NCBI GenBank assembly: GCA_017893485.1
Contig: JACEHZ010000370.1
Location: 1-64,000, forward strand
Direction: 5' to 3'
From: Hemerocallis citrina
Taxonomy: Eukaryota; Streptophyta; Magnoliopsida; Asparagales; Asphodelaceae
Length of the DNA stretch: 64,000 nucleotides
The notes under the pieces were generated by a model. It worked only from the letters and a program-made list of their open reading frames with translations, was not told where the DNA came from and made no database searches. Numbering within the stretch: position 1 is the first letter of the stretch; each line of letters begins with the position of its first letter. This document shows positions 1 through 10,500 of this stretch, piece after piece. The position numbers were made by a program, and so were the translations under genes.

Positions 1-1720
1 CCCTTAACAGGAATATCCCCTTGCCTTGAGGAAGTAGAGACGACTTTGAGGGAGACCTATAATCTTGTTGATTGATTTTTTTGAACTTGTATTGAGATGT
101 TGTGGTGTAATAAAAATACTCTAAGTATTCAAGTATTATCTCTTGTCCTCTTTTGGCGGTAGCTCTTTGTCTTAGAGTAGCTAGGGCCGCTTTAGTAGAG
201 AGTTGGATATCTTGTGCCCCTGTTGTGGCAAGTTGCGGGGGTAACATTCGGGAGGGGGTTGACCCCATAAGTGTTAGTCAAGGTAGCTAATGAGTTGCGA
301 TAGTTTGTTTCGAATGACGAGTTGAGCTCTTTACCTTCCTTGTTTGCAAGTTGCTAAAGCAACTTCATGCCATGAGTATAAACTCTGAAACTCCGAACTT
401 GTTCTTTTGGAGTTTCAGGAGCAGATTGAGTGGAGAGTTGAGTTTTGAACTTGCTTGTTAGCAAGTTGCTAGACCAACTCTTGAACCACGGGTATGGACT
501 TGGAACGACTTGATAACGAGTTTCAGGAGCAGGTCAAATGGCGAGTTGAGCTCTGCCTTTGCTTAGTGGCAAGTTGCTAAAGCAACTCTTGAACCATGGG
601 TATGGACTCCGAACTTGTCCTTCAGGTGTTTCAGGAGCAGATTGAGCGGCAAGTTGAGCTTTGAGCTTGTTTGGCTGTAATTTGCTAGAGCAACTCTTTG
701 AACCACGAGCATGAACTCTAAATGGGTTGATAACTAGTTTCAGGAGCAGGTCGAATGGCTAGTTGAGCTTTGCACTTGCTTTGCAGCAAGTTACTAGAGT
801 AACTCTTGAACCATGGGTATAGACTCCGAACTTTTCCTTTAGGTGTTTCAGGAGCAGATCGAGTGGCGAGTTGAGTTTCTGAGCTTGCTTGGGTGCAAGT
901 TGCTAGAGCAACTTTTGAACCACGAGTATGGACTCCGAACGGGTTGATAACGAGTTTCAGGAGCAAGTTGATTGGCAAGTTGCTAGAGCAACTCTTGAAC
1001 CATGAGTATGGATTCTGAACTTGTTCTTCAGGCGTTTCAAGAGCAGATCGAGTGGCGAGTTGGGTCCCTAAGCTTGCTTGGGTGCAAGTTTCTAGAACAA
1101 CTCTTGAACCATGAGTATAGACTCCGAATGGGTTGATAACGAGTTTCGGGAGCAGGTTAAATGGTGAGTTGAGCTCCGCACTTACTTGGTGGCAAGTTGC
1201 TAGAACAATTTCTTCAAAAAAAAATTGCTAGAACAACTCTTGAACCATGGGTATGGACTCCGAACTTTCCCTTTAGGTGTTTCAGGAGTAAATCGATTGG
1301 CGAGTTGGGTCTCTAAGCTTGCTTGGGTTCAAGCTGCTAGAGCAACTCTTGAACCAGGAGTACGGACTCTGAACATGTTGATAATGAGTTTCAGGACCAG
1401 CTTGAATGGCAAGTTGAGCTCTGCACTTGCTTGGTGGCAAGTTGCTACAACAACTCTTAAATGGGTATAGACTTCGAACTTGTCCTTTAGGTGTTTTAGG
1501 AGCAGATTAAGTGACGAGTTGAATCTCTGAGCTTACTTAAGTGCAAGCTGCTAGAGCAACTCTTGAACCACGAGTATGAACTCCAAACGAGTTGATAACG
1601 AGTATCAGGAGTAGGTCGAATGGTCAATTGAGCTCCACATTTTCTTAGTGGCAAGTTGCCAGAGCAACTCTTGAACCATGGGTATGGGCTTCAAACTCGT
1701 CCGTTGGGGAGCTTAATGGG
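1..1720 (-). repeat. 3' non-coding tandem array of element A (~108-bp units)
   Basis: From about 300 to 1710 there are roughly 13 tandem copies of a unit anchored by AAGTTGCTAGAGCAACTCTT, with starts near 347, 462, 570, 679, 787, 896, 976, 1085, 1193, 1330, 1438, 1544 and 1652. One unit (896-976) is shortened, and there is a small duplication near 1225. Two unit types alternate: one has CTTGTCCTTCAGGTGTTTC after the GAAC, the other GGGTTGATAACGAGTTTC. The array lies downstream of the integrase of element A on the minus strand. This is where Tat/Retand elements are known to carry tandem repeats. Bases 1-300 are not repetitive by eye and are probably more of the same 3' region. ORFs here are only translations of the repeat. 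Confidence 0.8.
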
Positions 1721-1909
1721 TAGTTGGCGTGGCTTGGGAGAAAACTAGGTGCCTGACTCATTGTTTGCATCCACAGGGTACAAGAATTTTGCAAAAGATT
1801 TTCATTGAAAAATAAAACAAAGTGGCTGCTTTGATCACTAGCCTTTATTACATACTGTGAGTTTTATAATTTTCGGCCTTTATTACATGTTTGAAGTTAA
1901 CTACCAGGG

Positions 1910-3291
1910 GAGGGCATTAAGTACCCTCGTTGTACTTCATTAGGTTCTCGGCGTTCCAAGTCCTTGGTATCTTCTTCCCCCTAGAGGTCTTCAAGTCAGT
2001 AAGCTTCTGGGTAGACCACTTGTGAGTTCTTGTATGCCCCCTCTCAGTTAAAGGCAAGCTTTCTCTTCTTGCGTGGGTTGGATATCTCAAGCTTTCGAAG
2101 GAAGAGGTCCCCTTCTTTGAGGTTGGCAGGTACCTTCTTGTTGTAGAATTTCTCTACCCTCTACTGGTAGATATGTCTTCACAGATTAGATTTCTCTCAT
2201 ATTTTTTCAGTGAGATCTAGATTGGCCCAGAGGTTATTTGAGTTCTGCTCTTCATTGAAGGAGAGAAGGCGAGGGGAAGGTAATCATACTTTTAGAGGAA
2301 TGAGTGCTTTCGTGTTGAATGTGAGGTTGAATGGGGATTCACCCGTTGGGATTCTCTTCGTGGTTCTGTAAGACCAAAGCACACTTGAGAGTTCTTCGAC
2401 CCATAGTCCCTTTGGGGTTTCATCAAGTCTTTTCTTAAGGCCATCCAATAATTGCCGGTTGGCGTTCTCAACTTGGCCACTGGTATAGGGAGGTGAGATT
2501 GAGGAGAAGCATTGTTCAACCCCTACATCGGTGCAAAACTTACAAAATCACTTGCTGGCAAATTGTGTTCCCTTGTTGGTAACTAGTGTTTGGGAGATCC
2601 CGAACCGACAGACTTATTCTTTTAGAAGAATCGCTGAACCTTGTGCTCTGTGATGGCACCTAGACTCTTCGGCCTCAACCCACTTTGTGAAGTAGTCGAT
2701 GATTACCACTAGAAAGTTACATTGTCTAGTAATGGGAGGAATTGGTTCGAGTAAGTCCATTCCCCACATGGCAAAACGGATGGGGATTGACATGGAGCTG
2801 AAATTGGCTTGGTGAACCCCCTTGATGGAGGAGTACTTCTGGCAAGGGATATATTGGTGGACTTATGCTTGGGCATTGTTGAGGAGAGTGGGCCAATAAT
2901 ATCCATGATTGTAAATTTTTCGTGCAAGAGACATCGCACTCTGTGGCTGCCACCTATTCTTTCATGTACCTCATTGAGGGCATAATCTGCTTCTTTGGGG
3001 GGAGACATCATAAGTAAGGTCGGGCGTTGACCTGGGTGTAGGAGTGCTTGTAGAGGATTCTTTCGACGTGTGTATATCTTTTGGCTCTCACCCAGATTTT
3101 TCTTGAATCTTTCGGGCCAGATGGGAGGACTCCCTTATTGAGGAAGTCGATCAAGGGTTTCATCTAGCAATATCCGGGTGTTTGGGGGGTGACGAGCATG
3201 AGTTCCAATGTCTCCTCTTCGATGTTTCACTTAAGTAGGACCTCAATGAACATAGTATGGTTGAGTTCATTGAACGATGAGGATGCTAACT
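1910..3291 (-). pseudogene. Element A: degenerate Tat/Retand-type integrase region of pol
   Basis: Read on the minus strand, the block gives, in broken frames, the end of an RNase H/linker (LASSSF..LNHTMFIE near 3290), an H2C2-like region, the integrase core (FAMWGMDLL near 2760), NGTQF-type sequence near 2580, and the GQVENANRQLL segment near 2470. It ends in a tail with LEDL and ERREPN-like residues near 1920. Several frameshifts and stops interrupt it. The second catalytic aspartate of the DDE triad appears as Asn (VTNKGTQF instead of VTDNGTQF). Gag, protease and RT are absent because the element stops at 3291 against the next block. The order matches the intact counterpart in element C, and the tandem array downstream supports a Retand-like element. 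Confidence 0.8.
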
Positions 3292-4364
3292 GTAACACCC
3301 CAATTTTTTTTTTTTTTTGAAAACTAAACCTCTTAATTCAATTCTTTCAATTTCTATATCACTTTAAACCGAAACTAAGGTAGGTATATTTCATATAAAA
3401 TTTTGGCAGAGTCTCCCCTAAAATTTCTGCCCCGAAACACAAAAGGATTACGGAATTCTGCTTTAAATTCCGTAGCTCACAACACAAGCAATATAATCAT
3501 GGGCTCCCCAGGCCAAAGTGAGCAGAATCACACAGGCAATATAAATATTATGCTCTGGGGGCCAAACTCATAACAGAATATCAAATATTAAATAAAAACC
3601 ATAAATTCTTTTGAAAACATAAAGGATTTTTTGTAAAAATTTAGGAAAACCTTTTTAGAAGCCAACCATATAACCCAATACGCCACAACGAGGTGGGTAC
3701 GGGCTTTCTTACCTCATCACAGCACTATATCTATATACTTTTACCATAATACAAAATAATACATCAACTATTCACCTTTCTACATATACTAAGTACATAG
3801 ATAATGGATCAGCTCCAACAAAGTACAAAATCTAGCTCTACACTACCTCACCATGCTGCTAGCAACCTGCAGGAGAGTTAGGGTTGTCCACCCTCAGGGA
3901 GGGACCCCCCTAACCCCCAGAAAACATCAGGGGTTAGCCATTTCTGGTGTGAGTATAATTATTAATCTAATAAATAAATTAAAATGGTATAACGAAAATA
4001 CTTTAAACTTACAAACTTCAAGTTAAGATGATGCAACCTGAAATCTGAACATAAAAACATCACCAATACGATTTTATATCAAAATACTCTTCAAATCCGC
4101 ATCCAGTTATATAATTATCCATAATTCACACATTCCATTACATGCTTCACATCAACCTTGTATATATCCTTATTTTACATTTACATAATACTGATTCACA
4201 TACAATCCCTTACTTATCAATTTGAATTCATCTTCCACAATTATTGTCACATCACCAATTCTTCATTTATAAATTTATAACCACAGGATGCTACTACAAA
4301 TTTCTTCATTTTTATTTAGCCATGCACTTCATTTACTTGCATTATATCAACAACTCACTTACTC

Positions 4365-5145
4365 ATCCTGGAAGTGGTGCCAAGGCAGGTAGTTCCCACC
4401 ATTTCCATGGAAATAGTGGGCGAGTAGTTCCCCGACACACTTCCAAGATACACAAACTCATATCACAACATTTCTTCTTTAATAACCATTTTCTTAACCA
4501 ATCTCATAATACAGGTATTTATTTTATCGTATTATATCAAGTATCATATCATAAACATATGCATCTATCCTCATAATATCACATTCATTCATGCCTTATG
4601 ACATAAATATAACATTTCATTGCCCATTGCAATTACTCACATTTCATCACATCATTAACATATCACTTATTGAATACTCATTCTTATCGCATCAAAAGCA
4701 TGTTTTATAACTCATTCTCATCCCGTTATATCATTTAGTTATTACCCAATCTAATTAATAATTAACCTACTTTCATTTTCACTTATATCTCAAGTTACCA
4801 TTAATTTCATTTTCATTCTCATCAATTTATACTCCATATCCCAAACATAGTTTGGGCAATAATATATCACACCCCAAAGCCGATAGCTTGGGTAATAATC
4901 ACCGCACCCCAAACACATAGTCTGGGTAATATCACATCACATTTCAAGTCGATAGTTTGGTTATCAATTCACTTCATTTACTATTCATCTTCACTTTATT
5001 TAATTCTTCATTTCCATTAATCATTACCACTATCATGCCCACTCACCCTGCGAATTATGCCAAGGCAGGTAGTTCCCACCATTTCCACAGAAATAGCGGG
5101 CTGGTAGTTCCTTGACACAATTCCAAGGTGTAACAACTCATACCA
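4365..5145. repeat. Duplicated ~90-bp motif inside the LTR-like block
   Basis: The sequence with GCCAAGGCAGGTAGTTCCC at 4378 recurs at 5048, each followed by CATTTCCA, an AAATAG(T/C)GGGC stretch, GTAGTTCC and a TTCCAAG tail. The two copies are about 670 bp apart in direct orientation. The intervening DNA has shorter repeats of ACCCCAAA..GATAG(C/T)TTGGGTAAT near 4840-4960, related to the array at 5400-5800. Confidence 0.7.
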
Positions 5146-5399
5146 TACTATATTTTACTTAAATAATCATTTACATAATATAGTTACTTCATACTATTCA
5201 TATTAACACATGTCTCTTTTACTCTTTTCATTCTAAATTAACCACATACTGCATTTCATCCACAACCACTTTCTTTACTCTCACATTTTTATTTACACTT
5301 AGTTATTTTATTAGTTTGTCGACCAGTGAGCCACAGTATCCCAATATGTTGGAAGCCGACAGCCCAGTAAACACGCGGACCGATGCTCACACAGAGTCT

Positions 5400-5805
5400 T
5401 ACTCGTCCAAGGCTACGTCTTCCTCCCAGCCTATGCCAGCGAGGGAACACCACACCCCAGATAAACTGGGTACTTCCTCGTGACGTCTGTCATCGAGGGA
5501 AAAATACCGCACCCCAGGTAAACTGAGTACTTCCTCGCAACGTCTGTCATCGAGGGAAAAACACCGCACCCCAGGTAAACTGGGTACTTCCTCCCAGTCG
5601 ATAGCCAGGAGAGAAAAACACCGCACCCCAGGTAAACTGGGTACTTCCTCGCGACAGCTGTCATCGAGGGAAATCGAGCCTCAAGCCGATAGCTTGGGTG
5701 AAAAACACCGCACCCCAGATAAACTGGGTACTTCCTCCCAGCCGAAGCCAGGAGGAAAAAACACCGCACCCCAAGCCGGTCCTTGGGTATTAGGAGCTCT
5801 AGCCC
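5400..5805. repeat. Tandem array of ~58-bp units (ACCGCACCCCAGGTAAACTG)
   Basis: About six or seven copies of a unit containing ACACCGCACCCCAGGTAAAC, TGGGTACTTCCTC and (G/C)TCATCGAGGGAAAA follow each other. Some units replace the TCATCGAGG part with CCAGCC(G)ATAGCCAGGAG. The long minus-strand ORF over this stretch (5431-5871) shows a repeated YPVYLGCGVF motif only because the DNA is repeated in frame. I do not consider it a gene. Confidence 0.85.
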
Positions 5806-6379
5806 AAACCCCCAGGATTGCTGTAGGTACTGGTCAACAAAATCATTTGTTATTAGCATTAACCATTTCATCTTTCCAGCTTACTTTATTAACACAAGCA
5901 TTTCACTTTTGATTCACAGACTAGTCATGTCTTTGACTTTAACTACGTGAATTGGTAACACATTTTATTAGCACGTACCATCTTATCCTTTATCTTCATG
6001 TCATCATACCACATTATGCATACACCCTGTTATTCAATACATAAACTCATCATATCATATTAATGCATAATATTAATGCGCCAAGATATTTATTTTTCCA
6101 TAACATCCCACATTAAGAATACCATATTATTCATTACCTCACTGTACCATATATAGGCATACGCCAAGATTATAATATTAATAAAAGAACTACATTATGT
6201 TATTCCATATCGTAAAAGTATCAAAATGTATACTTCATCACATTATAATATCATATTATTACCCATTAATTCACTACGAACATAATTGTAATGCAAACAT
6301 ATCCCCACCTACTAATTTCATCAATTATCACATCCCGAGTCAATATCATAATATATATATAAAACAAACATACTCCACC

Positions 6380-6705
6380 CATGCGGGTTTCCAAGAAAAG
6401 GGACCAAAATCACTTATTTCCTCTAATTAAATCTCACAATACCCAATTATAGCATACTAACTCATACACCATGTTCCATGTAAGTAAAATCACCTATAAG
6501 GGCCTATATGCCCCAAAACATGCACTAAACCTGCACTATAATTATCCGGGTTTCCAAAATATGATCACAATCATTAATTTCATCTAATTATATCTTATAA
6601 CATCCATCCATAGCATGCTAGCCCATACACAAGGCTCCGCATATATCAAATTACCTATATCGGCCTATATACCCAAAAACATGCACGAAACATGCACAGG
6701 ATAAA
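6380..6705. repeat. Tandem duplication of ~165 bp
   Basis: Two adjacent diverged copies (about 6383-6535 and 6548-6705) share GGGTTTCCAA, a TCTAATTA(A/T)ATCT tract, ATAGCAT(A/G)CTA, CCATACAC, GGCCTATAT(G/A)CCC and AAACATGCAC. Both are non-coding. The rest of 5870-7664 outside the listed repeats is A/T-rich and shows nothing recognisable, apart from a CACCT splice-like site near 6950 on the minus strand. Confidence 0.6.
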
Positions 6706-7667
6706 AATATGCATAAACAATTTAATATATTTAATTTTTATACTTCAACACGTCACATTAACCCATAATATAGGTTTTGTATACTTAAAATAGTTAATTT
6801 CCTCAAATATCACAAAAACTCAGTTCCGGGCCCTTAAAAGTCCGTATTTTCCTTCAAAATCAGTTTTTAACATAACTTCTACGAAATACATCAAAAAGCC
6901 ACGAAATTCGGCCAAAATATAAAATATTTGTAAATACAACATACTCACCTGATGGATCGAGCAAACGATGTCCCACGTCCGCCCGGTAGCCAGTCGAAGT
7001 TCAACTTTTTCCACCTAATTGGAAAATTATAGAACCGATTAGCTTAAAACTCAAAACTCGACCTACGGACCTCCAAATTTGAATCCGTCTTCACCCACGC
7101 ATCACAAATGACATATGTAGGTGAACCACATCGATAGATTTCGAATTCGGGTGCTAATACAAACACTCCCTTATTAATCGGAGGCTTTCTAATAAGAAAA
7201 ATTCATATTTTGTAAATTCCTTAATCCTCTTTGTCCTAATCTCTCAAGTTAGGGTTAATAATAATAATAAGACTCAATTGCACCTCCGAACCTAACAAAT
7301 TCTCACCTAAATCTCGCTCGGGCATTTCACCGAACACCCGGCGTGCATACATGGTATACCCATATTTTTGAGATTCCGACGGGATTCAAACTCCGTAAAA
7401 TTTTCACTAAACTCATTCTAAATTGTTTCCTCCTAATACACAACAATTTCTATAACTCGTACTTATCAATTATTCTATTTATTATCCAAATTCTAAAGCC
7501 AACACACAAATTAATTTATAACTCACAAACCACTCAATTTCTTACCAATCTTCATTCTCTATAATTACTAGCATCACCTAATTACCCTACTATATCATTT
7601 TCTAGCACTAAACTCAAAATTATATATTCACATAAAATAGGGTTTCACCATTTCTCACCTTACAAAA

Positions 7668-8287
7668 TAATATGGTTAAAAATGGGGTTTAATCGGAACC
7701 GTCCAAATCGGGCACGAATCTTGAAGCCCATGGGTAAAACGGTAATTTCACCTACCAATGGGCCTGAGATGGGTACTGGATCTCTTCGTCAAAGATCCAA
7801 TAACCCACGAACGGATCCACCTCAATCGGGTGCGGGTTCAACCAGCAGAAAGCCCGATCCAGAGGGATAGAATTAGGGTTTCTGATTAAATCCTAATCAA
7901 CGGCCCTGATTCATGCCTATCCTTCCACTGGAAATTAGGAATTACATTCCTAATTTGTTTATAAGGAGTATATTCCTTATCAGATCACGGGGATTACATT
8001 CCTAATCTGATCCCTAAGACGCCTATAAATACCCCTCATCCATCTCCATTAAGATGTAATCAATATTTTGCCAGTTTTCACGCTCTTTCTTAATCATCCC
8101 TGATTACTGACTTGAGCGTCGGAGGGTGCGTCGCCAGGAATAACCCCGGTGTCTCGCACTTTTTGCAGGTGCACGACAGGAGTCATTGTCAAACTCCGAC
8201 GGAACAGGTATACAGGTTTGCTATTCAGTTTCCCTTAGAATCCACAAATACTATCTGTTTGCCCCCACACCAAATTTAGCAGCAACA
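7668..8287 (+). mobile_element. Element B: 5' LTR (Tat-type Ty3/gypsy)
   Basis: The 620-bp stretch is homologous over its length to the two LTRs of element C. It starts TAATATGGTTAAAAATGGGG (the C LTR starts TGATATGGCTAAAAATGGGG, so the TG is mutated) and ends AGCAACA directly before the PBS. It contains a TATA box at 8024-8031 (TATAAATA) and the conserved GCGTCGGAGGGTGCGTCGCC segment near 8118. The 3' LTR of B is not in the window, so no target duplication can be checked. Confidence 0.88.
8024..8031 (+). promoter_or_regulatory. TATA box in the LTR of element B
   Basis: TATAAATA lies about 260 bp before the LTR end, in the same position as the TATA boxes of the C and D LTRs. It would drive the genomic transcript of B. 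The R/U5 start is not visible. Confidence 0.6.
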
Positions 8288-8290
8288 GAT

Positions 8291-8306
8291 TGGCGCCGTC
8301 TGTGGG
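8291..8306 (+). other. Primer binding site of element B
   Basis: TGGCGCCGTCTGTGGG begins three bases after the LTR. The first nine bases match the complement of the 3' end of plant tRNA-Asp (TGGCGCCGTTG...), while the remainder departs from it. The same sequence is found in element C and a variant in D. The tRNA assignment is an inference. Confidence 0.7.
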
Positions 8307-8359
8307 AAACTAACGAATAGCAACCTCCCCTCTTCCCTTTGGTCAGATTTTCTCCAGCC

Positions 8360-10500
8360 ATGCCTCCCAGGAAAGTCAGATCTAGAGGGTCCAACCGAGG
8401 ACCCAACCCTGATCAACAACAGGAAGTTCCCCCTCAGCCCGCTCAACAGCAGGGGCAACTTCTGCCTCAAGCGAAAGGCCCACTCCAACAGGACCAGCCC
8501 GCTCCTTAGAACCAACAACCTCCTAAGGGTCCCAATCCGCAGAAACAGCCCCTCCATCCGGACCATGTCTCCATCCACAATCCCTCTTCGGACTCTATGG
8601 CCTCCCATCATCCCCGAGCTTTCGATCTTCGCAACACCGTCCTCAATCGGCAGAAGGATGAGGATCTTTGCCACCGTCTGGATGAAAAGCGGGCCCGAGA
8701 GGGAACCTCCCGCCAACACCGTCCGGATGAGCGATCTCCTCACCGCCGAGAATACAGAAGGTCCCCTACCCGAAGGGGGCGGAGAGATTCCCCCGAGCAT
8801 TACAGAAGAAGGCCACACTCCCCTGCAGGTCGGCAACTGCCTAGGAACGATAAGGCACCCATCACCCGTGCCGAGTTCCAGCAGTTCCAAGCGACTGTCC
8901 TACAAGCTCTCAATCTCTGTCCTAACACCAATGCTCCAAAGATCCCATCTCCTCCTCCGGTCCGAAGTCCTCGCCGACGGTCCCCAACTCCTCCTCCAGC
9001 TCCTAGCAACTCCCGGTATATGCCAAGTCCTCGCCGCTCCAGGAGCTACCGTCGTCGTAGCCCCCGCTCTCCCTCGTACGAAGACGAGTCTAGAGGCTCG
9101 GCTGATTACCGTCGAAGGGATGACACTGTATACCGCCGTCTCCATGAGATGGAGAGGCGCTTGGGTCAGTTAGACCGAGAAGAAGAGCTTAGAGGGAGGA
9201 CTCTTCGTCCTAGCAGACCTCCTTTTTTCCGAACCATAATGGACGCACCTGTACCAATCGGCTTCAAGCCTCCTTAATTTGAGACCTACTCCGGGGAGAC
9301 TGACCCCGTCGATCACATCGAGAGCTTCAAAACCCTAATGCTCATCCATCAAGCTTCCGATGCTCTGCTCTGTAAAACCTTCCCCGCAACTCTCAAGGGT
9401 CCGGCTCGAGAATGGTACTCTCGCCTCGCCCCATCCTCAATATTCTCCTTCGAGCAATTCGAGACCCTCTTCGTCACCCATTTTGTAAGTAGCCGTAGAA
9501 CTGAAAAGACCAGCATCTCGCTACTGTACCTCCACCAGAAGAAGGGTGAGAAGTTGAAAGACTATGTGAAGAGGTTCACGGCTGAAGCCAGGTCCATAGC
9601 ATCCCTCGACCAGTCGGTCGCTGCAGCAGCTTTTCAATCCAATGTCCTCAGCTCCAACCTTCGCTCCTCCCTCGCCAAGAAACCTCCACAGAACTTCTCT
9701 GATCTCCTCATTCGGAGCGAAAAGTATATTCGGGCCGAAGAAGCAGAGCACCGCCCCAACTTGGAGGGGTCTTCCTCCAGGTTTAAGAGAAAAGGAACAG
9801 AAGTGGAAGGAGCCAAGAAGCTCCAGAAGGATAATGCCGGCCAGCGCCGACCTCCTCCCAGATTTGAAAAATTTACTCCTCTTAATGCCAATATCTCCAC
9901 AATTCTCATGGAAGTTGAGAAGGAGGTGGTGATACCTCCTGCACCAAAAATGAACACCCCTGGCAAGAAGAGGGATAAAGAGAAGTGGTGCCATTATCAT
10001 CGGGACCACGGCCACGACACCAACGATTGTCGGGCCTTGAAGAATGAGATAGAAGCCCTCATCCAGAGGGGGCAGCTGACCAAATTCGTGAGAAAGGACC
10101 GAGCCGACCTTCCTCTCCTGCCTCGGGGGGCTAATAAGCGTCCGGAACGCGATGAAATGCCCGACTTCGAAGAGGAGCGTGTCCTACACCTCATTCATGG
10201 GGGCTCAATGGGGGGCTCCTCAAACTCCTCTCGAAAGGCATTTATAAGAGAAGTCAATTCGGTTCGCGCCACCCCTCCTCCTAAAGGCCTCGGAGTGCCC
10301 GTCACATTCTCAGATGAAGACCTTGAGGGTGTCCGAACGCCCCATTGTGACGCACTCGTTATCAGTCTCCACATGGCGAACTTCAAAGTGGAGAGGATCT
10401 TAGTGGACAATGGCAGCTCCGTTAACATCCTCTTCCTCGCCGCTTTTAAAGGCCTAAAGCTCTCCCGAGACAGACTAAACCCGCCGGCTACACGCTCCAT
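8360..10500 (+). pseudogene. Element B: gag and start of protease
   Basis: The reading frame starts MPPRKVRSRGSNRGPN at 8360 and matches the start of gag in element C. It is interrupted by TAG at 8507 and TAA at 9275, both one C-to-T change from Gln codons, then runs open from 9278 to 10522. Parts in order: a Pro/Arg/Ser-rich N-terminus; the retrotransposon gag core (LIHQASDALLCKTFPATLKG, AREWYSRL, SSRRTEKTS); a CxxH..H..C zinc motif (WCHYHRDHGHDTNDC, about 9990-10030); and the aspartic protease with LVDNGSSVNILF near 10405. After the protease active site the frame is lost near 10487 by a 1-base change. The product would form particles and cleave the polyprotein, but this copy cannot make it. 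Confidence 0.88.

Larger units (their letters stand above)
3292..7664 (-). mobile_element. LTR-like 4.4-kb non-coding block (candidate long LTR, minus orientation)
   Basis: The block begins TGTAACACCCC after a broken element A and ends CTCACCTTACA just before the LTR of element B. Read on the minus strand it would run TGTAAGGTG to GGGGTGTTACA, that is TG..CA ends like a plant Ty3/gypsy LTR. No long ORF is present. The interior is A/T-rich with internal duplications and a ~58-bp tandem array. The flanks (CTAAC left, AAATA right) do not form a target duplication, so this is either a solo LTR whose site was later rearranged or a fragment of a larger element. It could also be an unrelated unit with fortuitous ends. 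Family not assigned. Confidence 0.45.

Noticed and set aside
5431..5871. Minus-strand ORF with repeated YPVYLGCGVF motif as a repeat protein gene
   Set aside because: The motif is the translation of a 58-bp tandem array in non-coding DNA; no start context or homologous family is recognised.
3287..7669. Solo LTR with target duplication within element A
   Set aside because: The flanks CTAAC and AAATA differ, and element A does not continue on the right.
7660..7672. A 5-bp target duplication for element B
   Set aside because: The 3' end of B is missing, so nothing can be compared with the left flank.
8565..9173. Overlapping ORFs in other frames of gag of element B
   Set aside because: They are shadows of the gag frame, which matches element C residue by residue.
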